From NCBI RefSeq assembly GCF_029873475.1, contig NZ_CP123499.1:2604001-2668000 (forward strand): 64,000 bases of DNA. The letters are read 5' to 3'. This DNA comes from Arsenophonus sp. aPb (GTDB taxonomy: Bacteria > Pseudomonadota > Gammaproteobacteria > Enterobacterales > Enterobacteriaceae). Both the position numbers and the translations under genes were made by a program. This document shows, in pieces, positions 43,529 through 55,537 of the stretch. The notes below the pieces were generated by a model. It was not told the origin of the DNA. It made no database searches and saw only the letters and a list, made by a program, of their open reading frames with translations. The first letter of the stretch is position 1. The number at the start of each line of letters is the position of its first letter.

Positions 43529-43547
43529 CACCTGGTCGTACCAGACG
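43529..43547. promoter_or_regulatory. FadR operator upstream of fadB
   Basis: CTGGTCGTACCAG at 43532-43544; its complement, CTGGTACGACCAG, is the core of the E. coli fadBA FadR site. It ends 22 bp before the fadB ATG, in the leader or early transcribed region, consistent with repression by FadR in the absence of acyl-CoA. Confidence 0.85.
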
Positions 43548-43566
43548 GAAATCATAGGAGAACAGT

Positions 43567-45753
43567 ATGCTCTATCAAAGTAATACTATTCAGGTTGATT
43601 GGATAAAACCCGGTATCGCAAAACTGATTTTTAACTCACCAAATGCCATTAATAAATTTGATATAGAAACCATTAACTCGTTAAATCAAGCCATTGATTC
43701 TCTGGAAAACAAAAATACCTTGAGCCAATTAAAAGGGCTTATTTTGATTTCACAAAAATCCACTTTTATTGTTGGGGCAGATATTAAACAATTTCTATCA
43801 CTATTTAATGCGCCAAAGTCACAACTTCAGCAATGGCTTAATTTTGCTAACAGTATCTTTAATCGTATCGAAGATCTACCCATTCCAACAGTAACCGCTA
43901 TTAATGGTTATGCTTTAGGGGGAGGCTGTGAATGCGCATTAGCAACAGATTATCGTATCGCTGCACCCGATCTTAGAATTGGTTTACCGGAGGTTAAACT
44001 GGGGATTATGCCTGGATTTGGCGGTTCAGTACGCCTACCACGTTTAATCGGTTTAGATAACGCCCTACAGATGATTACTACAGGAAAAGATATTGATGCC
44101 ACAACTGCTTTAAAAAATGGCCTGATTAACGCCATTGTCGCCAAAGAACAGTTACTAAATTCAGCACTCTTACTACTAGAAAATGCCATTACAAACAAAT
44201 TAGATTGGCGGCAAGTACGTCAACCAAAAATCCAACCGTTAAAACTGAATAAAATAGAACAAACCATGAGTTTCAATGTCGCAAAAGGTTTGGTCATGAA
44301 AGCGGCAGGTTCACATTACCCTGCACCATTGACAGCGTTAGAAACTATCAAAAAAGCAGCCAATTGTGAGCGTGAGGAAGCGTTATTATTCGAAACTGAA
44401 GCTTTCATTCCATTGACTCAATCTCCTGAAGCTCATGCCTTAATTAGAGTTTTTCTTAATGATCAATATGTTAAAAATTTAGCTAAACAGAGAAGTCAAT
44501 CAATTGAAACTCCCATAAAAACCGCTGTTATTGGCGCCGGCATCATGGGTGGCGGTATCGCTTATCAATCAGCACGTAAGGGTGTGCCTATCATAATGAA
44601 AGATATTAGTGAAAAATCTCTTCAATTAGGTATGAATGAAGCCGCTAAATTGCTAAATAATCAGTTTGAACGTAAGCAAATATCAGCGTTGGAGATGGCA
44701 AAGATATTATCTTCAATTACTCCAACACTCAATTACGCCGGAATTGAAAATGCGCAAATTATTGTCGAAGCGGTGGTTGAAGATCCAAAGGTTAAAACGA
44801 GCGTTTTAGCGGAAACAGAAAAATTATTAAATGAATCTACCCTACTAGCCTCAAATACTTCAACCATCCCTATCACAAAATTAGCCAATGTTTTGCAGCG
44901 GCCGGAAAATTTCTGTGGCATGCATTTTTTCAATCCAGTTCATCGCATGCCATTAGTGGAAATTATCAAGGGCGAAAAAACTAGCGCGAAAACTATCGAT
45001 ACGATAACCGCCTATGCCAATAAAATGGGTAAAACGGCTATCGTTGTCAATGATTGTCCAGGTTTTTTTGTTAATCGAGTGCTGTTCCCTTATTTGTCTG
45101 GCTTTAATTTACTATTACAAGATGGTGCTGATTTTTATCAAATCGATAAGATCATGGAAAGGCAATTTGGCTGGCCGATGGGACCTGCTTACTTAATAGA
45201 TGTTATTGGTATTGATACCGTACAACATGCTCAACAAGTCATGGCGGACAATTTTCCTGCTCGAATGACAAAAAATGAGCAAGATGCTATTGCTGTTCTA
45301 TTCAATCATCAACGTTATGGCCAGAAAAATGGCGTTGGTTTTTATCAATACTTTAGCGATAAAAGGGGAAAAATACAGAAACAACGCGATCCTAAAATTA
45401 ACGACTTATTAGGCAAATTTGGCGCTAGCAGCAAACAATTCACCGAGCAAGATATTATCATGCGTATGATGATACCGATGATTAATGAAGTGGTTCGTTG
45501 CTTAGATGAACATATTATCGCCAGTCCTGCTGAAGCCGATATTGCTCTGGTATACGGCTTAGGTTTTCCGCCATTCAGAGGCGGTGCTATTTGCTATCTT
45601 GATAGTCTCGGTATCGAAAATTATATCGAACTGGCTGAAAAATATGCCTATTTAGGCCCTTTATATGCCATTCCTGCTAGTTTAAAAACCAAAGCAGAAA
45701 AACAAGCGAGTTATTATCCTGCACCAGAAAAAATCACCTTTAACAGCAAATAA
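43567..45753 (+). CDS. fadB: Fatty acid oxidation complex alpha subunit FadB
   Basis: Multifunctional enoyl-CoA hydratase / 3-hydroxyacyl-CoA dehydrogenase / isomerase / epimerase of aerobic beta-oxidation. The N-terminal crotonase domain (1-190) has hydratase glutamates E122 ([13 protein letters not shown]) and E142 ([12 protein letters not shown]). The NAD-binding domain starts at about 317 ([17 protein letters not shown]), with catalytic His in [16 protein letters not shown]. The length is 728 aa (E. coli 729). An AGGAG ribosome site lies at 43556-43560. It is cotranscribed with fadA, 19 bp to the fadA ATG. Confidence 0.97.
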   Translation: MLYQSNTIQVDWIKPGIAKLIFNSPNAINKFDIETINSLNQAIDSLENKNTLSQLKGLILISQKSTFIVGADIKQFLSLFNAPKSQLQQWLNFANSIFNRIEDLPIPTVTAINGYALGGGCECALATDYRIAAPDLRIGLPEVKLGIMPGFGGSVRLPRLIGLDNALQMITTGKDIDATTALKNGLINAIVAKEQLLNSALLLLENAITNKLDWRQVRQPKIQPLKLNKIEQTMSFNVAKGLVMKAAGSHYPAPLTALETIKKAANCEREEALLFETEAFIPLTQSPEAHALIRVFLNDQYVKNLAKQRSQSIETPIKTAVIGAGIMGGGIAYQSARKGVPIIMKDISEKSLQLGMNEAAKLLNNQFERKQISALEMAKILSSITPTLNYAGIENAQIIVEAVVEDPKVKTSVLAETEKLLNESTLLASNTSTIPITKLANVLQRPENFCGMHFFNPVHRMPLVEIIKGEKTSAKTIDTITAYANKMGKTAIVVNDCPGFFVNRVLFPYLSGFNLLLQDGADFYQIDKIMERQFGWPMGPAYLIDVIGIDTVQHAQQVMADNFPARMTKNEQDAIAVLFNHQRYGQKNGVGFYQYFSDKRGKIQKQRDPKINDLLGKFGASSKQFTEQDIIMRMMIPMINEVVRCLDEHIIASPAEADIALVYGLGFPPFRGGAICYLDSLGIENYIELAEKYAYLGPLYAIPASLKTKAEKQASYYPAPEKITFNSK

Positions 45754-45772
45754 TAGGCTTAAGGTTGTGATC

Positions 45773-46945
45773 ATGGAAAATATTGTAATTATTGATAGTA
45801 TACGCACGCCAATGGGACGTTCCAAAGGTGGCGCTTTTCGCCAGGTCAGAGCAGAAGAACTATCTGCCCATTTAATGACGCAATTATTAAGCCGTAATCC
45901 TGCCCTGAACAGCAATAAAAATGATATTGACGATATTATCTGGGGATGTGTACAACAAACTTTGGAGCAAGGATTTAATATTGCTCGCAATGCGGCGCTA
46001 TTAACAGATATTCCTCATACGGTACCTGCAGTAACGGTTAATCGACTGTGCGGTTCCTCCATGCAAGCATTACATGACGCTGCTCGCTTTATTAAGTCAG
46101 GTGATGCAAATGTTGTGCTTGTTGGTGGTGTCGAACATATGGGACATGTTCCTATGACGCACGGTATTGATCTCAATAGTAAAATTGCTGTTCATGTTTC
46201 TACCGCTTCGGCTTCAATGGGATTAACCGCTGAGATGCTCGCCAGACAGTGCCAAATCAGTCGTGTTGAACAAGATGAATTTGCTTTACGTTCTCACCAA
46301 AGAGCGGCTGAAGCAACTAAACAGGGATGGTTTAATGATGAAATCGTAGCAACGGTGGGCCATGATATTGACGGTAACCTGGTTGCTATCAAACAAGATG
46401 AAGTCATTCGATTTGATGCAAATTTAGCCAGTCTAGCCGCTTTACCGCCGGTCTTTGATCCAACTTCAGGCTCAATCACAGCAGGAAATTCCTCAGCATT
46501 GTCAGATGGGGCATCAGCCATAGTCGTTACCAGTGAAAAATATGCTAAAACACGAGAATTAAGAATAAGAGCTAAAATTCGATCCATGTCCGTTATTGGT
46601 TGCGACCCTGCCATTATGGGATATGGGCCTGTCCCGGCAACTACAATGGCATTAAAACGAGCTAAGTTAACGCTGCAAGATATAGATGTTTTTGAAATTA
46701 ACGAAGCTTTTGCTGCCCAAGCTTTGGCTTGTTTAAAAGATTTACGCCTTATCGATAAGATGGAAGAAAAAGTTAACCTGCATGGTGGAGCAATTGCTTT
46801 AGGTCACCCGTTAGGATGTTCGGGTGCACGGATCATTACTTCTTTACTAAATATTATGGAACGGAAAGATGCTCAGTTTGGTTTAGCCACTATGTGTATT
46901 GGTTTTGGGCAAGGCATTGCTACTCTTATTGAGCGGATTAAATAA
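45773..46945 (+). CDS. fadA: 3-ketoacyl-CoA thiolase FadA
   Basis: Beta subunit of the fatty acid oxidation complex, which thiolytically releases acetyl-CoA. Active-site Cys at 93 ([12 protein letters not shown]), His at 345 ([14 protein letters not shown]) and Cys at 375 ([10 protein letters not shown]). The frame has a GTG at 45767, but ATG at 45773 ([20 protein letters not shown]) matches the E. coli start; 390 aa. It is followed by a strong terminator. Confidence 0.96.
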   Translation: MENIVIIDSIRTPMGRSKGGAFRQVRAEELSAHLMTQLLSRNPALNSNKNDIDDIIWGCVQQTLEQGFNIARNAALLTDIPHTVPAVTVNRLCGSSMQALHDAARFIKSGDANVVLVGGVEHMGHVPMTHGIDLNSKIAVHVSTASASMGLTAEMLARQCQISRVEQDEFALRSHQRAAEATKQGWFNDEIVATVGHDIDGNLVAIKQDEVIRFDANLASLAALPPVFDPTSGSITAGNSSALSDGASAIVVTSEKYAKTRELRIRAKIRSMSVIGCDPAIMGYGPVPATTMALKRAKLTLQDIDVFEINEAFAAQALACLKDLRLIDKMEEKVNLHGGAIALGHPLGCSGARIITSLLNIMERKDAQFGLATMCIGFGQGIATLIERIK

Positions 46946-46981
46946 CTGGTCTACGCTTTATTGTATGTTGTTGCTATTTTC

Positions 46982-47005
46982 CCGCCCAGAAGGGCGGTTT
47001 TTTTT
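46982..47005 (+). terminator. fadBA terminator
   Basis: CCGCCC (46982-46987), loop AGAA, GGGCGG (46992-46997), then eight T. A classic intrinsic terminator 37 nt after the fadA stop. Confidence 0.95.
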
Positions 47006-47020
47006 GTTTTGTGATCTCAT

Positions 47021-47722
47021 TTAAATAAATTCGAACGCATCACCATAAAGATATTCAGGGCTAACGCCTCTTTCACTACAAAAACGTTCCCTAGCGATTT
47101 TTGCCATTTCAAAACGCCCAGCAATGTAAATTTCATAATTTGTAAGAGAACCAAAGTCATCAAGCACAGCACTCAAAACCGTACCTGTTCGTCCTCGCCA
47201 ATCAAATTCAGGTTGTTCAACAACAGGAATAATTTTTATGTTGCAATATTGTTCTGAAAGAGACTGCAATTCACCTAAATCATATAGGTGTTCGAACCTT
47301 CGTCCGCCCCAATAGAAGGTAATGTCTCTGTCAGGATTTTCTTCTAATGCAGCATATAAAATTGCGCGGGTATAAGAAAACCCTGTTCCGCCGGCAATAA
47401 GAATTATTGGTTTTTTACTTCCCTCACGAAACCAAGCTTTACCATGAGGAATATCAATATTAATACTATTTTGTGCAAATATACGTTCCATCACCGCCAT
47501 GGCATAAAGATTAAACTCTGACGCACCAATATGGAGCTCAATGAGTTTTTTTTCTGAAGGAATTGAAGCCAAAGAAAATGGGCGTTTATCATGCTCATCC
47601 ATAATGACCATTAGATATTGACCGGCACGAAAGGAAAATTGACCTTCCGGTGATAAGCGAACGCGATAGACCGTATCAGTGATAGATTCTATAGAAACCA
47701 CCTTACAACTTAATGTCGTCAT
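47021..47722 (-). CDS. fre: NAD(P)H-flavin reductase Fre
   Basis: Reduces free riboflavin, FMN and FAD, and supplies electrons for ribonucleotide reductase activation and ferric reduction. Ferredoxin-reductase-like fold: flavin-site [22 protein letters not shown], nucleotide-site [13 protein letters not shown] and the C-terminal FEFI-like end (GDAFEFI). The length is 233 aa, as in E. coli. It lies 10 bp after ubiD on the same strand. Confidence 0.96.
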   Translation of the reverse strand: MTTLSCKVVSIESITDTVYRVRLSPEGQFSFRAGQYLMVIMDEHDKRPFSLASIPSEKKLIELHIGASEFNLYAMAVMERIFAQNSINIDIPHGKAWFREGSKKPIILIAGGTGFSYTRAILYAALEENPDRDITFYWGGRRFEHLYDLGELQSLSEQYCNIKIIPVVEQPEFDWRGRTGTVLSAVLDDFGSLTNYEIYIAGRFEMAKIARERFCSERGVSPEYLYGDAFEFI

Positions 47723-47732
47723 TCACATCCTC

Positions 47733-49205
47733 TCATAATTTTAAAATATCCAATTCATGCCAAATTTCATCTATCCGTTTTTTTATTTTTTCTGTCATAA
47801 CGATTGGACGACCCCACTCTCTTTGTGTTTCACCCGGCCATTTATTGGTTGCATCAAGTCCCATTTTTGAACCTAAACCTGAAATAGGTGACGCAAAATC
47901 AAGATAATCGATCGGGGTATTTTCCATCATAACGGTATCTCGTGCAGGATCCATCCTGGTTGTGATTGCCCAAATAACATCATTCCAGTCACGAGCATTA
48001 ATATCTTCATCACAGACAATAACAAATTTTGTATACATAAATTGCCGTAAATAAGACCAAACTCCCATCATAATGCGCTTAGCATGTCCAGCATATTGTT
48101 TCTTGATAGTCACTACGGCAAGTCGATAAGAGCACCCCTCCGGTGGTAAATAAAAGTCAACAATTTCCGGAAACTGTTTTTGTAAGATAGGAACTAAAAC
48201 CTCATTTAGCGCAGCACCTAAAATGGCAGGTTCATCAGGAGGACGACCGGTATAGGTTGAATGATAAATAGCATCACTACGTTGAGTTATATGGGTGACG
48301 GTAAAGACTGGAAATTTATCTACTTCATTATAATAGCCAGTATGATCTCCGTAAGGCCCTTCAGGTGCAAATTCTGCAGGATCAATATAACCTTCTAGAA
48401 TAATTTCTGCCCCTGCCGGCACTTCAAGCTCATTAGAAATACATTTTACCACCGCTGAACGATGTCCGCGTAATAGTCCAGCAAATGCATATTCGGAAAG
48501 TGTATCTGGAATAGGTGTCACCGCAGCTAGAATTGTGGCAGGATCAGCCCCTAAAGCCACTGCTACCGGAAAAGGTGTAGCTGGATATTTATTACACCAC
48601 TCTTGAAAATCCAATGCTCCACCCCGATGAGATAACCAACGCATAATCAGCTTATTTTTAGTTAATAGTTGCTGTCGATAAATACCTAAATTTTGCCGCG
48701 CCTTAAAAGGTCCCTGAGTAACCGTTAATCCCCATGTAATTAATGGTGCAACATCTTCTGGCCAACAATGCATTATAGGTAGACGAAACAGATCAACATC
48801 TTCCCCTTGCCAAATCTGTTCTTGGCAGGTGGCCGACTTTAGTCTTTTAGTTGGCATATTAAGGATCTGTTTAAATTTTGGTAGTTTATCAATTAAATCA
48901 GTGAATCCTTTCGGAGGATCCGGTTCTTTAAGAAAAGCCAATAATTTGCCAACTTCATGCAATGCTTGGACATTTTCTTGACCCATTCCCATCGCAACGC
49001 GTTCAACGGTACCAAACAAATTGCACAGAACTGGCATACTAAAACCCTTAGGGTTTTCAAATAATAGTGCCGGCCCACCCGCTCGCAGAGTTCTATCCGC
49101 TATTTCTGTCATTTCTAAATAAGGATCGACTTCACGACTGATTCGCTTCAGCTCTTTTTTTTGTTCTAATAATGATATGAAATCTTTGAGATCACGGTAT
49201 TTCAT
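47733..49205 (-). CDS. ubiD: 4-hydroxy-3-polyprenylbenzoate decarboxylase UbiD
   Basis: Prenylated-FMN-dependent decarboxylase of ubiquinone synthesis. Family motifs: [25 protein letters not shown] (prFMN contact region), [27 protein letters not shown] (catalytic Glu region) and [13 protein letters not shown]. The length is 490 aa against 497 in E. coli. It heads the ubiD-fre pair. Confidence 0.96.
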   Translation of the reverse strand: MKYRDLKDFISLLEQKKELKRISREVDPYLEMTEIADRTLRAGGPALLFENPKGFSMPVLCNLFGTVERVAMGMGQENVQALHEVGKLLAFLKEPDPPKGFTDLIDKLPKFKQILNMPTKRLKSATCQEQIWQGEDVDLFRLPIMHCWPEDVAPLITWGLTVTQGPFKARQNLGIYRQQLLTKNKLIMRWLSHRGGALDFQEWCNKYPATPFPVAVALGADPATILAAVTPIPDTLSEYAFAGLLRGHRSAVVKCISNELEVPAGAEIILEGYIDPAEFAPEGPYGDHTGYYNEVDKFPVFTVTHITQRSDAIYHSTYTGRPPDEPAILGAALNEVLVPILQKQFPEIVDFYLPPEGCSYRLAVVTIKKQYAGHAKRIMMGVWSYLRQFMYTKFVIVCDEDINARDWNDVIWAITTRMDPARDTVMMENTPIDYLDFASPISGLGSKMGLDATNKWPGETQREWGRPIVMTEKIKKRIDEIWHELDILKL

Positions 49206-49312
49206 TATATATTTTCTACTTTTTAATTTGCTGGAACTTTATTATAAAATTGTTCTATTCATGTTACCAATAAAGGTTTAATTCGTTAAGATTAAGACTC
49301 TTTTCTATTAAC

Positions 49313-50038
49313 CTAGATACAGCAATAAGGAACCCATTTTTTTAATATTTTTGTATTATATTGTTCTGGAAAATGTTGGTTGTACTGAAAAATCTTAAAC
49401 CCTTCATTTTTGCCACTAAAATAATGTAGTTCCTTATCTTTAATCTGTAAGCCACTGCCTTCACGTAAAGCTATAACAATTTCATCGGGATTAATGACAC
49501 AAAACTCAGCAATACGATCATCTCGAGTTTCTCCCATATGTCCACTAATACGAGTATCTATATAATGCGGATTAATTTGTATTGGGAATAACCCCAACGA
49601 GGGCATTACAACCGCATTAGATACCGGCATATCATTGGTTGTTCTTATACTAGGCGTAGCGACATTACAGCCAGCACTCCAGCCAATATAGGGAATATTG
49701 CGCTCAAAAACAGCACGTTGTATAGCCACAATCAGTCCATTTTCATGCAGGCATTTATTCAACCACCAGGTATTGCCGCCACTAACTAAAATGCATTCTG
49801 CTGATTCAATCGCTTTTACTGGCGACTCAAAATGTGCAATCGAAACCACTTCGATACCTAATGATTGACTAAGCTCCGATGCACGTTGATCATGATTACC
49901 GCGTAAAACAGCATAAGGGACTAATACTGCTTTGCGGATCTGTCGGCGTTGAAACATCTCTTGTAATCGTGTTGTAGCATAATTTAGCCACTGAGAACTG
50001 GTGGTTAGTCGACCATTACTGAGAAGAAATATATCCAT
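49313..50038 (-). CDS. pepE: Alpha-aspartyl dipeptidase PepE
   Basis: S51-family serine peptidase that cleaves Asp-Xaa dipeptides. The catalytic Ser121 is in YIGWSAGCN, with VSGGNTWWL before it and INPHYID carrying the likely His. The length is 241 aa (E. coli 229), longer at the C-terminus. In E. coli pepE is next to yjbB; here it is between ubiD and rfaH, so the pair has been separated. Confidence 0.94.
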   Translation of the reverse strand: MDIFLLSNGRLTTSSQWLNYATTRLQEMFQRRQIRKAVLVPYAVLRGNHDQRASELSQSLGIEVVSIAHFESPVKAIESAECILVSGGNTWWLNKCLHENGLIVAIQRAVFERNIPYIGWSAGCNVATPSIRTTNDMPVSNAVVMPSLGLFPIQINPHYIDTRISGHMGETRDDRIAEFCVINPDEIVIALREGSGLQIKDKELHYFSGKNEGFKIFQYNQHFPEQYNTKILKKWVPYCCI

Positions 50039-50176
50039 CTATCCTTACCTTGTATTTTAATCATCATGTAAAACTATGTTACCCAAATTACAGAGAATTA
50101 ACGCTGTTAGTTTTTACTACATAATAAGTTATAATTTGATATAGTAATAAAGTGTAATTTTATTTTGAGCCATCAC

Positions 50177-50650
50177 ATGGAAAATTGGTATCTTCTTTAC
50201 TGTAAGCGTGGGCAAATAGAGCGAGCAATAAAAAATCTAAAAAGACAGCATGTTATCTGCTTAACGCCAGAAGCTCAAATAGAAAAAATGGTACGCGGCA
50301 AGCGCATCACCGTCACAGAAGCACTTTTTCCCAACTATCTTTTCGTAAAGTTTGATCCTGAAGAGATCCATACCACAACGATACGCTCAACCAGAGGTGT
50401 TAGCCATTTTATTCGATTTGGCCTCTATCCTGTGATCGTACCAGATAATATTATTAATGAGTTAAAGTCCGCCGCTAAACCTGAAATTGTTGCAGCAAAG
50501 ACACCGGTTTCAGGTGATACTGTTATTATTACTGAAGGTATTTTTGAAGGCCTAAAAGCAATTTTCTCCGAACCTGACGGTGAAAATCGTTCAGTTATTC
50601 TACTTAATATTCTTAACCAAAATATAGCTAAGCTAATAGATAATAGATAA
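50177..50650 (+). CDS. rfaH: Transcription antitermination factor RfaH
   Basis: NusG paralogue recruited by ops elements to long LPS, capsule or virulence operons. NGN domain ([18 protein letters not shown] to about residue 100, with [15 protein letters not shown]) and a C-terminal KOW domain ([21 protein letters not shown]). ATG at 50177 (MENWYLLYC) aligns with E. coli MQSWYLLYC and gives 157 aa; an in-frame TTG four codons upstream is unlikely. No ops element is seen in the window. It is convergent with tatC; tatD, which usually lies between them, is missing. Confidence 0.95.
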   Translation: MENWYLLYCKRGQIERAIKNLKRQHVICLTPEAQIEKMVRGKRITVTEALFPNYLFVKFDPEEIHTTTIRSTRGVSHFIRFGLYPVIVPDNIINELKSAAKPEIVAAKTPVSGDTVIITEGIFEGLKAIFSEPDGENRSVILLNILNQNIAKLIDNR

Positions 50651-50697
50651 TAAACAATTTAAGAAAAGTAATTAATTGTGATTAAGAACATAGCACT

Positions 50698-51462
50698 TTA
50701 TTCTATGATTTGATCAGAATTTTTATCATCAGCCGCTTTGCGTCCCTTACCAACATAGAATCGTGATAACAACAAGCCCAATTCAAATAATAAATACATT
50801 GGTACCGCCAATAGTGTCTGAGAAAACACATCTGGTGGAGTCAAAAACATACCTACAATAAAAGCACCTACGATAATATAAGGGCGCTTACGTTTTAAGG
50901 AATCTGGGGTTGTAACACCTGTCCAGCAAAGTAGAATAATGGCAACAGGAACTTCAAAAGCCGCACCAAATGCCATGAAAAGTGTCATGACAAAGCTGAG
51001 ATATTTGCTGATATCAGGAATAAAATTAACACTTTCTGGTGTAGTTTTTACAAAAAAACCAAATGCTAAAGGAAAAACAACAAAATAGGCAAAAAGCATC
51101 CCTAAGTAAAAAAGTACACTACTGGATACCAGTAAAGGTAACATTAAGCGCCGCTCGTGCTTATAAAGTGCTGGCGCGATAAAAGCCCATAACTGATATA
51201 AGATAACCGGAATAGAAATAAATACTGCCACCATAAACGTAAGTTTAATCGGAGTAAAAAAAGTTGATGCCACATCTGTTGCACTCATGCGAGAACCAAC
51301 CGGCAGCTGTTCAATCAACGGTGCAGCAACCAAATGATAAATATCATTGGAAAAATAGACCAGGGCAAGAAAAACCACTGCAACAGTAAATAAGCTATAC
51401 AGAATACGTCTACGTAATTCAATTAAATGGCTAATAAGTGGTTGAGGATCATCAATAGACAT
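50698..51462 (-). CDS. tatC: Twin-arginine translocase subunit TatC
   Basis: Six-helix inner-membrane receptor for twin-arginine signal peptides. It starts [18 protein letters not shown], with conserved E in HLIELR and FxxP-type [13 protein letters not shown], then [23 protein letters not shown]. The length is 254 aa (E. coli 258). The tat genes are ordered A-B-C and follow ubiB. Confidence 0.97.
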   Translation of the reverse strand: MSIDDPQPLISHLIELRRRILYSLFTVAVVFLALVYFSNDIYHLVAAPLIEQLPVGSRMSATDVASTFFTPIKLTFMVAVFISIPVILYQLWAFIAPALYKHERRLMLPLLVSSSVLFYLGMLFAYFVVFPLAFGFFVKTTPESVNFIPDISKYLSFVMTLFMAFGAAFEVPVAIILLCWTGVTTPDSLKRKRPYIIVGAFIVGMFLTPPDVFSQTLLAVPMYLLFELGLLLSRFYVGKGRKAADDKNSDQIIE

Positions 51463-51465
51463 AGA

Positions 51466-52002
51466 CTAATTTTCACCGTTAGTTTGATCAGAGTGCTTTT
51501 TTACTTTCTCTGCAGGGGGGCTCAGTGCTTTTTTATTTTTAGTAGGACTATCTGACGCGGTTACCAACTGCTCTGTCTGTGCTGGTTTGTGTTGTTTATT
51601 GGCGGTTATAGGTATTTCATCATCTATTTTACCTGTGCTATTTTCATCTAGATCACTGGTAAATGCTTTTACTTTTGCCAATTCTTCTTCAATACGACTG
51701 CTCGATGATTGATAATTTTTCTTTAATAACTCGGTAGATTCGCGCAATTCTTCCATTGATTGCTTAAGTTCCGGCGAAAGCGTTTGTAATTGTGCTTTTT
51801 CTTCTGCCTTCTTCAACGTTTCCTGCAATTCCTGCAATTTTAATTCTTGCGAGAGTTCATGTTGAACGTTAGCTGCCAATGAGCGCAACGCACGTATCCA
51901 ACCAGCAACCGTTTTAACGGCTATCGGTAAACGCTCTGGACCAAGAACTACCAGACCAATAATCATAACCAATAGCAGTTCACTAAAACCAATATCAAGC
52001 AC
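51466..52002 (-). CDS. tatB: Twin-arginine translocase subunit TatB
   Basis: One N-terminal membrane helix ([21 protein letters not shown]), an amphipathic helix ([20 protein letters not shown]) and a long charged, coiled-coil-prone tail (about 60-178). The length is 178 aa, similar to E. coli (171). It is three bases upstream of tatC and nine bases after tatA. Confidence 0.96.
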   Translation of the reverse strand: MLDIGFSELLLVMIIGLVVLGPERLPIAVKTVAGWIRALRSLAANVQHELSQELKLQELQETLKKAEEKAQLQTLSPELKQSMEELRESTELLKKNYQSSSSRIEEELAKVKAFTSDLDENSTGKIDDEIPITANKQHKPAQTEQLVTASDSPTKNKKALSPPAEKVKKHSDQTNGEN

Positions 52003-52011
52003 GGTTCATAC

Positions 52012-52305
52012 CTACTCTTTATTTTTTTTATTTTCAGCCGTTTCTTTTGTCTGACTTATGGTTGTTTTCTCAGTAATATTTTTCGCTTCAAAATCAGCAT
52101 CAGCCTGCTGTTTTTCTGCTTTGTTACTATCATCAGTTTTACTATGATCATCACTCATCGCTTTTTTGAAGTTTTTTAATGACTCCCCCAAATCTGAGCC
52201 GAGTGAGCGTAACTTCTTGGTACCGAAAATTAAAACAACCAGTAAAGCAATAATAAGAAGCTGACCGGGACTACCAAATGTAGCCATAGCAATTGTTGTT
52301 CCCAT
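52012..52305 (-). CDS. tatA: Twin-arginine translocase subunit TatA
   Basis: Pore-forming Tat component: short N-terminal helix ([14 protein letters not shown]), [24 protein letters not shown] amphipathic helix and an acidic tail. 97 aa from the ATG at 52305, which has AGAGG nine bases upstream; an internal ATG at codon 7 is less well supported. E. coli TatA is 89 aa. Confidence 0.96.
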   Translation of the reverse strand: MGTTIAMATFGSPGQLLIIALLVVLIFGTKKLRSLGSDLGESLKNFKKAMSDDHSKTDDSNKAEKQQADADFEAKNITEKTTISQTKETAENKKNKE

Positions 52306-52415
52306 TGATTATACCTCTACGAAATTAGGTTCAACTATGTATGATTCCATTATATACAACTAATTTTATGTAAGATACATACTGATTCTAAGATAAATTT
52401 GTTTAAGGACAAATT

Positions 52416-54053
52416 TTAGCCAATTTTACCTGTTCGATACCATCCTATACCCCATGAAATTATACCGAAAAAGATAAACCCAATGGCCGCAATTTTTGAA
52501 TCGAAAATTTGCAATAAAGTACCACATAATAAGCAAGTTGCGCCAATTCCTAGTAAATATTGGCCTTGTCTTTGCTTTACTTGCTGCCCTTGTAACTGGA
52601 CAGCAAATTTATCAATACTATCTTGTAAATATTTATGTTGCTTAAGTGCTCCATAAATAAGATCGGGAATTTCTGGCATTTTTTCTGCCCAATAGGGTGC
52701 TTTTTCCTTAAACGCACTAATAATCGCCGCGAACCCCATTTGTCGATGTAGCCAATCTTCAAGAAAAGGTTTAGCTGTCTTCCACAAATCTAGTTGTGGA
52801 TAAAGCTGCCTCCCCAAACCTTCAATATAGAGCAAGGTTTTTTGCAGTAATACTAATTGAGGCTGAACCTCCATATTAAAACGACGTGCGGTATTGAATA
52901 AATTGAATAAAACATGACCAAAAGAAATTTCTGCCAACGGTTTCTCAAAAATTGGCTCACACACTGTTCGAATGGCAAATTCAAAATCTTCTACATTTGT
53001 ATCGGGCGGTACCCAGCCCGAATCGACATGTAATTCAGCTACCTTACGGTAGTCACGATTAAAAAAGGCAATAAAATTCTCTGCCAAATAACGTTTATCT
53101 TCTTTATTTAATGAACCGACGATACCACAATCAATACCGATATATTGTGGATCTTCAGGATGCTCTCGACTAATAAATATATTGCCAGGATGCATATCAG
53201 CATGAAAAAAACTATCGCGAAAAACTTGGGTAAAAAAGACTTTTACCCCACGCTCAGCTAATAACTTCATATTAATTCCTTGCTTCTTTAACGCGTCAAT
53301 ATCAGAAACAGGAATACCATAAATACGCTCCATAACCATCACATTCTCCCGACAGTAGTCTGAATAGACTTCGGGAATATAAAGCATGGAACTATTTTCA
53401 AAATTACGCCTTAATTGGATCGCATTTGCTGCCTCACGCAACAAATTTAATTCATCAATTAATGTTTTTTCATACTCTCGAACGACTTCCCGCGGACGTA
53501 AACGCCGTCCATCTGGTAACAGTGGAATCCAATTAGCCAGCCGATACATCAAGTTTATATCGGCTTTAATAATAGGCAGTATATCTGGGCGAATAACTTT
53601 AATTACGATTTGTTTATTATTTTGTTTTAATTTTGCCGTATGTACTTGGGCAATTGAGGCCGAGGCTAAGGGCACCTCATCAAAATCATCGAACCAGGTT
53701 TCAAGAGAGCCACCTAATGACTGTTCAATGTATTGACGAGCCAATTGGCCATCAAAACTAGCAACTTTATCTTGCAATAATGCTAACTGGTCAGAAATTA
53801 TAGTGGGAAAAAGATCGCGACGAGTAGATAGCATCTGACCAAATTTAATCCAAACCGGGCCTAAATCTTGTAAAGCTAGACGTAAACGTTCACCAAGGGC
53901 TTTGTCTTTATGCTTATTTGATAACCAAAATAGACAATGGCGTCCAACCCTTAATGGTAAAGTAAATTTAATTTTGGGAATGAGTTCATCTAAACCATAA
54001 TTTAGAAATACTCGAACGATAAAATAGAGCCGTTTAATTTCTCCCGGTCTCAT
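52416..54053 (-). CDS. ubiB: UbiB (ADCK-family ATPase of ubiquinone synthesis)
   Basis: Atypical kinase-like ATPase required for the aerobic hydroxylation steps of ubiquinone synthesis. It has the KxGQ motif ([14 protein letters not shown]), [13 protein letters not shown] in place of the P-loop, the HADMHPGN catalytic loop and GIDCGIVG. Two C-terminal membrane segments (about 497-540). The open frame extends to 54128, but ATG at 54053 ([14 protein letters not shown]) aligns with E. coli and gives 545 aa against 546. It overlaps ubiJ by 20 bp. Confidence 0.96.
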   Translation of the reverse strand: MRPGEIKRLYFIVRVFLNYGLDELIPKIKFTLPLRVGRHCLFWLSNKHKDKALGERLRLALQDLGPVWIKFGQMLSTRRDLFPTIISDQLALLQDKVASFDGQLARQYIEQSLGGSLETWFDDFDEVPLASASIAQVHTAKLKQNNKQIVIKVIRPDILPIIKADINLMYRLANWIPLLPDGRRLRPREVVREYEKTLIDELNLLREAANAIQLRRNFENSSMLYIPEVYSDYCRENVMVMERIYGIPVSDIDALKKQGINMKLLAERGVKVFFTQVFRDSFFHADMHPGNIFISREHPEDPQYIGIDCGIVGSLNKEDKRYLAENFIAFFNRDYRKVAELHVDSGWVPPDTNVEDFEFAIRTVCEPIFEKPLAEISFGHVLFNLFNTARRFNMEVQPQLVLLQKTLLYIEGLGRQLYPQLDLWKTAKPFLEDWLHRQMGFAAIISAFKEKAPYWAEKMPEIPDLIYGALKQHKYLQDSIDKFAVQLQGQQVKQRQGQYLLGIGATCLLCGTLLQIFDSKIAAIGFIFFGIISWGIGWYRTGKIG

Positions 54054-54693
54054 ATTTTTCCTCCAATTTAGCCAAACGCTGTTCCAGTTTTGCAATATCC
54101 GCTGCCACCTTCTCAACCTTATCAGCAAAACTTAGCACTTCCAATGTATTAGGAGACATTCGCCATTCTTCCACCAATACATCTTTAAAATGATTTTTTT
54201 GTTGATTTAACAACTTATTTATGCCAATTAAACCTTTTTTAACCCAGCGGCTCATCCCTTCGGCAACGACATCACCGACATAAGGAGCAAGATAATGAGC
54301 GGGATCCCATTGTGCAGCATCAAGTAAAGCCGACCAATGTTGTACAATTTGCATATCCCCTTCGATAACAATCCTGCCATCTTTGATAAGCGTTGAAAGT
54401 TGTTGTTTATCTTTAAGCTGCACTAGCGTTACTAACGCAGTTTTTATCACACAATCTGCCGCTGTAGGCCACTGATTTACGACATCAACTCTTTGCTCGG
54501 AGAAGATAAGTATTAATGGTTGAGATAATTCTTTTAAATTAATCGCTAGCACTTTGCCAACTAACCTTACTCTAGCTGATTTCAATGCCACTTCCTGATA
54601 GAAAAATTTATTCAACATATGCTGTAAAAGGGAAGCTGCTGTGGCATGTAATACAGGTACTGTTGAATCGCTTTTCATTAACGAGGTAGCCAT
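54034..54693 (-). CDS. ubiJ: Ubiquinone biosynthesis accessory factor UbiJ
   Basis: SCP2-domain protein that binds quinone intermediates and organises the Ubi complex with UbiK. SCP2 fold at about residues 15-125 and a C-terminal coiled coil ([26 protein letters not shown]). The frame extends to 54732, but ATG at 54693 lies one base after the ubiE stop and gives 219 aa, closer to E. coli (201). Confidence 0.92.
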   Translation of the reverse strand: MATSLMKSDSTVPVLHATAASLLQHMLNKFFYQEVALKSARVRLVGKVLAINLKELSQPLILIFSEQRVDVVNQWPTAADCVIKTALVTLVQLKDKQQLSTLIKDGRIVIEGDMQIVQHWSALLDAAQWDPAHYLAPYVGDVVAEGMSRWVKKGLIGINKLLNQQKNHFKDVLVEEWRMSPNTLEVLSFADKVEKVAADIAKLEQRLAKLEEKYETGRN

Positions 54694-54694
54694 T

Positions 54695-55462
54695 TTAAAA
54701 TTTGAACCCTCTATGTAGGGCAACAATTCCACCAGTCATATTGGTATAGGAAACTTGTTCAAAACCAACTAACTCCATCATTGTTTTTAACGTGTCCTGA
54801 TCAGGATGCATACGAATAGATTCAGCAAGATAACGATAGCTATCGGCATCATTGACTATCATTTGACCAACGCGCGGCAAAATATGAAAAGAGTAGGCAT
54901 CATAAGCTTTAGTTAATAAGGGTAAAATGGGTTTTGAAAACTCTAATACTAATAAACGACCACCGGGTTTTAATACCCTAAACATTGATTTTAGTGCTTT
55001 ATCTTTATCAGTAACATTGCGCAGACCAAAAGAAATACTTATACAATCGAAGTAGTTATCAGGAAAAGGTAACTCTTCAGCATTAGCCTGGACATAATTA
55101 ACATTACCAACAATCCCCCGATCGCGGAGCTTTTCGCGCCCCATTTTCAGCATAGAATCATTGATATCAGCCAGAACAACCTCACCTTTTTCGCCAACTA
55201 TTTTGGCAAATTTAGCTGTCAAGTCGCCAGTGCCACCCGCCAGATCTAAAATATATTGCCCACGGCGCGCGCCACTGGCTTCTATTGTAAAACGTTTCCA
55301 GATTCGGTGGATCCCTAATGACATAAGATCGTTCATAAGATCATATTTCGCGGCCACCGAATGAAAAACAGCAGCAACCAAATTCGCTTTTTCATCCTTG
55401 GCTACTTTACGAAAGCCAAAATCAGTGGTTTCTTTAATTGGATCTACCATATTTACGCTCAT
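54695..55462 (-). CDS. ubiE: Ubiquinone/menaquinone C-methyltransferase UbiE
   Basis: SAM-dependent methyltransferase acting in ubiquinone and menaquinone synthesis. Motif I is [14 protein letters not shown], with [29 protein letters not shown] and [15 protein letters not shown]. The length is 255 aa (E. coli 251); ATG at codon 5 (MVDPIKETT) may be the true start because it aligns with E. coli MVDKSQETT. First gene of ubiE-ubiJ-ubiB-tatABC. Confidence 0.96.
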   Translation of the reverse strand: MSVNMVDPIKETTDFGFRKVAKDEKANLVAAVFHSVAAKYDLMNDLMSLGIHRIWKRFTIEASGARRGQYILDLAGGTGDLTAKFAKIVGEKGEVVLADINDSMLKMGREKLRDRGIVGNVNYVQANAEELPFPDNYFDCISISFGLRNVTDKDKALKSMFRVLKPGGRLLVLEFSKPILPLLTKAYDAYSFHILPRVGQMIVNDADSYRYLAESIRMHPDQDTLKTMMELVGFEQVSYTNMTGGIVALHRGFKF

Positions 55463-55537
55463 TTAATCATTAAAATAATCGAAAGTGTAATCATGTTTAT
55501 CGCAAGATCTTATTTATGATCTACCGATTTTTGTTAA

